Shown in pieces: positions 56,601 to 64,000 of a stretch of DNA of 64,000 nt. Origin of the DNA: Acholoe squamosa (lineage: Eukaryota > Annelida > Polychaeta > Phyllodocida > Polynoidae); assembly GCA_949317995.1 (NCBI GenBank), contig OX439041.1, positions 15,159,501 through 15,223,500 on the forward strand, in the 5' to 3' direction. Made by a program: the position numbers and the translations under genes. Position 1 is the first letter of the stretch. Every line of letters begins with the position of its first letter. A model generated the notes under the pieces. It saw nothing but the letters and a program-made list of their open reading frames with translations, was not told where the DNA came from and did no database searches.

Positions 56601-57933
56601 GGACACCAATTTGAAACCTTTCCAATTGTAGCAGATGGCCACAATCCACCGCTTTGTATGACAAGACTTAAATTTCCAATTGCATTAAGTTTTAGAAAAG
56701 GGGCTGTGTCAATTCATGTATAATGGAAATGACTGTAACGGATGCATCATACAGATTCTGAAGGGCCAAGGCATATCATCGGCTGACTTTAACTCCCTAT
56801 GCTATATATGGCTCATTCCAAGAAATACTGCACATGGGGGGGGGGGCTGAGACGGTGGAGACGGTGGAGTCAATGAGTTATACAGATTGACTGCTGTATT
56901 GATTGTCAGAGGGCACCATTCTCCACCACCTGACTCAGACACCTGACTGACACACCTGAACTATATAGGTCATAGGTGTACATACCTGAGCAGGCAGGCA
57001 GGCAGAACAGACTGTTGTTTTTTTCTTTTTCTTTATTCTTTATTAGCTTTTTGTTTAAATAAATAGGCCGGCTGTTTCAGGCTGACAAGGCCCAAGTCCA
57101 ACTACTTGCCTTGTCACTCCATCAAATCAATAACAAACTAAGCATTACTTGATGCCATTATATTTCACTCATAACCCTATATCTTGTAATGCATGTGGTG
57201 ACGAGTACCACGGCAACAAAAGGTCGTGTCTGGGCTGCACCTGTCCGAATCCGCACTGATTGACAAAATTTCATAAATGGCACCAGACTAGAAATTCTAG
57301 ATAGCCATTGATTTTCATTTCAGGATCTCTGTGGATAATGATGTGGTACTGAAAGTAGAGCCCCCAGCTGGAGGTTTCTGGGAGCTCGGTGGGTTTAAGG
57401 ACAGACTGAAGGATGAGGCCAACCCCTGGGCTTACCCGGAGAACGTTAGGATGGCTCCCTTTGACAAAGAGGTATGTACAGGTATTCCTACTGATACTGG
57501 GAATTTTGTGATTCTAAAGGTAGGGCCAGGATTAGATAAAAGTAAATTGTATAGCCACCACTCCGAACCCTCAGGTCTGGAAGTCACTTTTCTTTATATG
57601 CTAAGATTAGACTCACCAGTGTTACATATCAGTTATCCCAATTACTTTTTGACCTTTGAGGGATGCATTTGATGAATAACATGAAATAACATGAATTTCC
57701 AGTTCTTCATCATCATGAATGTGGCTGTCGGTGGAACCAACGGATTCTTTGGTGACAACTGGGCCAATGGAAGAGGTGCCAAGCCCTGGAACAACAAGTC
57801 TCCTGTGGCACCCAAAGAGTTCTGGATGGCTAAAAACACTTGGTACCCAACCTGGAATGCTGATAAGAACAATGGGGAGGGTGCTGCCATGAAGGTCAAG
57901 TCTGTCAAGGTCTGGAAGCTCAAGGACAATTAA
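53697..57933 (+). CDS. Secreted GH16 beta-1,3-glucanase (laminarinase-like), ten exons
   Basis: Exons: 53697-53769, 54143-54270, 54622-54696, 54845-54905, 55239-55421, 55676-55753, 56106-56223, 56474-56536, 57324-57471, 57703-57933. All introns are GT-AG, the frame is kept throughout, and they give 385 residues. A signal peptide covers residues 1-19 (cut after VASA). The GH16 domain fills the rest. The catalytic motif GEIDIIES gives E192 (nucleophile), D194 and E197 (acid/base), all present, so it should be an active endo-1,3-beta-glucanase and not only a glucan-binding relative. Conserved neighbours: WPAIWMLP, WPASGEIDI, HWGPYFEENKY, NVAVGGTNGFFGDNW. The N-terminal glucan-binding domain of insect GNBPs is absent. 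Likely role: digestion of algal laminarin or recognition/hydrolysis of fungal glucan. Start chosen at the only ATG before the signal sequence. Confidence 0.95.
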
Positions 57934-58034
57934 ATCATTCACCTGGATCAACCCTTAAAAACTAATTTGTCGAATGATAAGTATATGGCACATAAATCAC
58001 TAACTTGCTTATAAACACTGTATCCGTTGAACAC

Positions 58035-58040
58035 AATAAA
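58035..58040 (+). terminator. Polyadenylation signal of the glucanase gene
   Basis: AATAAA, 102 nt after the stop codon at 57931-57933; the first AATAAA I see after it. Confidence 0.7.
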
Positions 58041-58471
58041 TTGCTATTTAGAGCATGAGCTATGGCACTTATCGGTGCCAATGATGGTGAATAAACTAGA
58101 CACAATTTTTTGGATTACTACATGCTCGAGGACCTCTAATCATTTTCTAGACATCTGGGTCACCCAGCTTAGCTTCAAAATCCTCTGAAATGTATAATAA
58201 TCCTTTGCTTTAACCCTCTTTCCTACATAGCAGCAATAACATCCTTAGTATCAGGCTTGGAAAACTGTGGCAACCCTCCTCCATAGGAGAAGGGCAAAAC
58301 GTTGGCCTGTCCTCCAACATTTCTGGTTGAATTTCTGTAGACTCCATACCCCACACTCACCTCCCCACCTGCATTGCCCCTACTGTTGGATGATGGTCCA
58401 ACACCTGCACTTATCTCTTATCAGCCATCACTATGGCAACCAGGAGACAAGGACCCTCACTGAGGGCCAGT

Positions 58472-58595
58472 GTCCACCAGTGGAGAGTTGTCCAACAGTA
58501 GCCCAGGCCCCCAGTGTCCACCAGTGGGGAGTTGTCCAACAGTGGCCCAGGCCCCAAGTGTCCACCAGTGGGGAGTTGTCCAACAGTGGCTCAAC
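58472..58595. repeat. 44-bp minisatellite, about 2.8 copies
   Basis: The unit begins GTCCACCAGTGGGGAGTTGT and continues to GGCCCAGGCCCCAAGT. Open frames over it on both strands are repeat artefacts. Confidence 0.9.
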
Positions 58596-61500
58596 CCCTC
58601 CGCATACAGGTTCATTAGTGGGAGATATGGCCAACGTTTTTATCTAGTACACTGTTGGCATTATATTACCTTTTCGCAAGCCTGAGTATTTGGATTAAAG
58701 GCATAAAACTAGAACAAAGTTGAAGAAGATACAGAGCTAATAACCAACTAGTTTGCACAACCTGCATTGTTATATATTGAAATCATTATCTACTTACATT
58801 TAACATATTTACATACATTTCATCACTTTTATCATAACACTGTATAGCAACACCACCTGTCCATATTTGTACCATTACCATAGTTACACCTACCGACACT
58901 AGTCAATCTCTGTTTATACACACTGAGTCCTGTCCTTATGGAGACCAGCATACACCACCTTACCATCAACACATAATCAAATCTTAGCCTCTGTACAATA
59001 TATGGAAAAATATACACCATTACTGCTTACTGATACCAGGTCCTCTATTGATCATGTATATTTTACAGTAATCATAGATTATGAAAATATGACAGCACAA
59101 TCTTTCATATTTATAATGTACTTTCATCAATATTCAAAATGCTCCAATACAATCTTGAATAAGACACACATACATGCACTCTTGATTTTGATGGTGTGCA
59201 AAATCAACATAAATTACTGTTGCACAATATAACAATTAATAGTTATTACAACAGACCAATTCTATCTATTCATCATAACAGTTGGATCTCCCAATGCTCT
59301 CATCATCCTGCTCCTTCATACATGCTTGAACTACATGTTTCTTTAAACATTGAGCCCATGTTGGAAGCTGAGCAGATTCGAATCTTCCTCACTTTGTGAA
59401 AGTACTGAATCTGATACTGAATCCATGAAAAAACAAGAATGACTGTAGGCTGTTACAAAAATGCCTAAATTTAGAAAATGTTACTGTGATTCATGGTAAC
59501 TGAAAGAACAGGGATATACCTTAAAGTGACAGTGTTTCAACCTAACATTATAAATTCACTCACTTCTCATTATGGTGAGCTAGGTTCACAATGAAACCAC
59601 CTAAACTGCGGTTTGATTCCATATTACTAGATGACACAATGACCACATAGAGAAGTAGCATAATGTCAATTCTCTGCTAACATGGATTAGTATTGAAAAT
59701 GTGTACGATTAGACTGCATCCTAATGAAACACAATGCCTTAGAATTAGAAATAAGAGTATATAGTCAGCTAATACAAAGTATTTCAAATGGGAAATGAAA
59801 TTAATATTCTGTGGAGTTATACAAGGGTATATGAGAGGTAGCCTAATTAACCCTAACATCTTACTGAAGAAACAGTGAATATCCATAAAATTACAATGGA
59901 TTCTTGTTGAAAACCCATGGTAAATCCCCAGCCACTAAAATCATGGTGAATCTGGAGGAGCAGTGAACCCTGAATTAACGGCGAACCGCAAGCATTTGCC
60001 ATTGCCAGTGAATTCCCATTTTTTTCACAGTGTAGGGTGATAGCCAATACATGAGTGCCATTTTAGTTGTATTTCTACCATTGTCAACAAATTTTGAGTG
60101 GTTGTAGGGTTGATCTACTGAAAATATGAAAAACTTAGATATCATGTTACTTATTGCAAAAGAATAAGCTGTGCAACCTAGATGTCCAGCAAAGTGATTC
60201 TTAGTCCTTAGACCAAAGTACCAAAGGGAAAAGCATTGTGAGATTTATTCACCACAATTGGTACTTTTAAGCCATTTTTGAGGCCCTAGCTCATGCTCTG
60301 ATTAGCCTTTGTTTTCTGTTTGGAATAAATGTATTTAATCTCTGATGAATCTAGAATACACTGACAACATATCACTGATGTCCGGATCAGATCTGTACAT
60401 AAACATTTCTGACATGATTTCCTATCACTTAGTGTGCACGTTAACAGCCTGGAATGACCAAAAAGCAACAAATTGTTGTACCTATCCCACACACAAATAT
60501 GGACCAAGATCAAAGTATAGCATTAAAGGGCTAGGACGGAATGGAAGGTAGAAGAATAGGGTTACAGCAACATACACCACCTCTGCCTGCTTACTTGGTG
60601 GCTAAAGTTACCCTCTTGGTCGGACCTCATAACTGTTCGACCCTTTAATTTCCTATACTGCACATACATATTTATGCTGTACTATTGCACTGTGTATAGG
60701 AAATACAGGGATTGAAAGGGTTAAGGTAGCAGAAAAGGAGGAATTTGTTGCCACAATCAGCTTCATCTGCAAAGTCAAGCAGTGTCTAAAGTTACCCTCT
60801 CCGTGGTCTCATTGGTGGCTAGAGTTAACCTCTTTGGCAAACCTCATTACTGATTCAGGTAGCAGAAAAGGAGTAAATGTACATACACCAATATCAGCTT
60901 TATCGGTAAAGTAAGATCGTCTAAAGTTACCCGCTGGGTCAGACATCATTATTGATGATTTGATACAGAGCATTGATCTGCGGCACTTTCATAACTTATC
61001 CACCTATAGGGTCAAATGATACCGTCATTTTATTTGGTGCATGTCTCACACAGAACAAGATCATTTTTAAAGATTTCCCTATGTAATTTATAAAATACTG
61101 ATCACTCCCAAACTACTATACAGAATGTATACACCTGATAACATCATTGTGGAAAAAGAGCTGCATAACTCTCAGTTCGCACACATCTTTTCTAACCTAG
61201 TGCCTTAAGCAACATACTAGATCTAGGCTAAGCCTCATGGAACTGGAGGAATAATGTAGGTTCAGAATAAATAAAAGCTGAAAAAAACGGGTTATAGTTA
61301 CACTAATACCAGTGTTTCCTGCTTGGAGAAACAAAGTCAGACATCATGATGGTTAATTCAATACACTGCATTGATCGCAGATGCTTTCATAACCTGGCAC
61401 TAACCACAAGGTTCGACTTTTCTAACCACTTGCAGTGTAAAATAATGCAGTTAGAGCCTATTCACTTTGCCCTCACTGTTCAAGGACACTGCTTTTGAAA

Positions 61501-62406
61501 TTTCTCCATAGTTTTGGGAACTTTGAAAATCCATTGAGCAGAGCAGAAGTTATGTCTACCTAAATCTTTCTAACATTACCAAACCAACCAACATGTCTAC
61601 ACGAGTTTCAGATGGGATCCCTCGGAACTTCATGGACCAGCCTAGATGCAGGTTTCATCTGTTAAATGTCTGGGTTTATAGTCCGGAAGCCCAGAGGGTT
61701 CCCTTCTTGGTCTCATATGTGCTGAAGGGTAGTGATGGCTTCATAAATGGACATTTTAGCAACCATATATGTGCTAATAGCAGGAAATTGGAGGATAAAC
61801 TTAACACTTGTAAGTCGTGAGAAAAATCCCACTGAAAGAGATAATATTTTCCCTTTGCTCCTATAGAACTGTTGAATATTAGACAAGAATCCATTCAGGA
61901 ATACAATGCACAAGCTCTAATTGCCATGGGCCTTTGCCTTATGCGTCAGGGATAAGTACAGGCAACACAAAGCCTTTGCCTGCCCTCTGCAGACATCTAG
62001 ATGTTTGCGTCGCACACGAATAATGGGGGCTTATGAAACCATTTGGCAATAACTGAGGTATTTGACCTGAACCGTGTGATGTTTGCTGGCTACCCATAGT
62101 GAAAGCCTGTCAAAGGTCTCTGCCATGAATAATCAGCCTTAATGTTGGATTGCTAATCACTATTCTCTGAGTCCATTATCCAATGTAGTAAGTAGCTAAT
62201 AGAGAAGGTACATATTAAAAGGTCATGACATTGGAAACACAACTCTGGGTCATCATAGTCTGTGAAGTTTCCATCAATAGCTAAACGTTTTGTAATGAAG
62301 AATATCAATGAGGAACTTAACATAAATAACGCCTCATGTCCAACCTGGTGGGCATTTCTCGAGATTTAAAATTAGGAAAGATGATCCCAGTTAATGCAGT
62401 TAACGT

Positions 62407-62479
<73 letters not shown>

Positions 62480-64000
62480 GATAGGGGTTGTTGGCTGGTT
62501 AGGGTAGTCGCACAAGTGCAATCAAAACTGACCATTAGATAACAGCTGTATTGGCATGATATTGAGGCACCACACTACGATTGGATTAGTCATACCATCT
62601 TGAGAAATGCCTTCCAGGACATACAAGGGATTTTATGATGTGTGACGAATGATTGGTCAAGAGCATCACGAGAAAGGCACAATTGATTTCACGCAGTATG
62701 AATTTCTCGCCTTTGGTGGGACAGACGGCCTTCATGTATCACATACACAAAAACTGAAATATAATGCAATTGTGATTGTGACACTGTTGTCAATAGTCAA
62801 ACAACAATGACAAATGGCGCAAACAGGATGTACAAAATAACCATTTGAAAACGGAATGATTATAAAAGACGTTATTCATTTTTCACCCCATCACCTGGTG
62901 GCCATTTCTTAAAGCACTACAATCAAACACAGCACTACGACTGCAAATTGTCAATGCTAATCCTATGGGAATGTTCATACGACTAGGAGAGTGAAGTCGT
63001 CACCTGATAAGAAATAGCCCCCAGGTTTCAACAATGCACTGTAATTTCTTGATAAGCATGTACTGGCACTACTGCAAATGTGCATCATGCTCTCCAACAA
63101 CAAGTGCATCAATCCAATGACATCAATGTGATGAAAATCCAATTGTATAATTATCGCTTTTGCACTGTAGCTGAGCATGCTTAAACTGCCTGTCATAAGT
63201 AACACACATATTGGTTTAGCATATAGCTATTTACACATCGCATGTGTTATATGTTATATCACCCATAACCAATAAGCACCGTGCTAAGCATTGTTTGGCT
63301 ACATGTTTCATAAGGGAACATTAACTTTATGACCAGTATAGTGGATGGAGTGGCCATAACCTAGCTATCTTGAAGGGGTTGGATGGTTGGTAAAGCATTT
63401 CCTACACCAATGTCTTGAATGTAACCCATTCTTCCAGTACATCAGGGAATGGTCAAAGCAAAGACAACTATTTAAGCCAAATAAACATTGACAGGAATAT
63501 TACATGTATTCAATAAAAATACTGAAATCTATACAATGGGTTGATGAGCTGAGGGTAAAGTACACGCCTCAGCTCATCAACAAAGTAAATCATACCCAAT
63601 GCATCTGAATAAAGTATTTTTCATATGTGGTTCCCAGCATTTAGAAGTACCTTTAAAAGTCATTTGGACAGAGAATATTTCCTGAAGCTTCTCTAAACTG
63701 TTGCAAAATAAACTCTAGAAACCATGGCCACTGTAGGAAGTGTCCATTATGTCTTGTTTTCTGGTTTGAAAAGGATATGTGCCGGAATGCATTGTGATGA
63801 ATAATACAATACTTGTAAATAGTATTCTGTGTCCTTAAATACCTCAGTAGGATGTATAAGCCCCTCACTGTTGTTGAATAATGGTTGCTCCGAACAAGGA
63901 GGCAACCCCCTTCTCCAATATCGACTATAGATCAAAGGGTGTTCCCAGCTGTAGCTGCAGGCGCAACGTGCACTATAGTCTAGGAAAGCTCCAAGAGTGA
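58596..64000. other. Intergenic, no gene recognised
   Basis: No ORF shows a family motif or splice-compatible exon pattern. Structures: imperfect repeats with AGCAGAAAAGGAG and TAAAGTTACCCTC spaced about 130 bp at 60600-60940, and a (TA)n tract at 62409-62478. Some exons of a large gene could be hidden here, but I cannot support any. Confidence 0.55.
62409..62478. repeat. (TA)n microsatellite
   Basis: About 35 TA units with one interruption near 62470. Confidence 0.97.

Overview
The window is nuclear DNA from an animal, most likely an AT-rich marine invertebrate (an invertebrate deuterostome such as a sea urchin or lancelet, or a lophotrochozoan; I cannot decide which). The reasons are a ten-exon GT-AG spliced GH16 beta-1,3-glucanase gene, an intronless ankyrin/six-TM TRP-like channel, a broken seven-TM receptor, abundant CA/TA microsatellites, and a mix of tyrosine-recombinase retroelements, a LINE, an env-bearing Ty3/gypsy element and several foldback or MITE-like repeats. 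Most of the window is mobile DNA; only two host genes look intact.

Layout: 1-2.3 kb has no gene. 2.3-6.6 kb is a decayed tyrosine-recombinase retroelement (+). 6.7-11.56 kb is a nearly intact relative on the minus strand with the split-direct-repeat plan A1-gag-RT/RNaseH-YR-B1-A2-B2. Part of it plus its flank is tandemly duplicated as a 2664-bp unit (10473-13136 and 13137-15800). 16.5-17.26 kb is a 752-bp element with about 50-bp terminal inverted repeats. 17.86-18.87 kb is a degenerate 7TM receptor (-). 19.1-19.6 kb is a foldback repeat. 20.5 and 25.5 kb carry two copies of a 462-bp MITE that bracket a frameshifted LINE (21.4-24.5 kb, -). 28.3-30.2 kb is the TRP-like channel (-).

31.95-47.87 kb is a very young Ty3/gypsy element on the minus strand. 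Its 1.35-kb LTRs match at all but 3 positions I noticed, and it has long gag, pol and env frames. Between env and the 3' LTR, on the opposite (plus) strand, sits a compact intronless gene-like unit: TATA-like box, initiator, ATG in good context, 159-codon ORF, and 47 nt after the stop a perfect canonical metazoan histone-mRNA 3' stem-loop. The protein is not a histone. An antisense accessory gene with a replication-dependent-histone type 3' end inside a retroelement is the most striking observation here.

The element landed inside one arm of a palindromic foldback repeat (31.88-31.95 plus 47.87-48.3 kb). A second, larger inverted repeat follows at 48.96-50.88 kb. 53.7-57.9 kb is the beta-1,3-glucanase gene (+). 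58-64 kb shows no gene, only simple repeats. Coordinates of splice sites, stops and repeat ends were read directly; family assignments rest on motif recognition and were not checked by database search.
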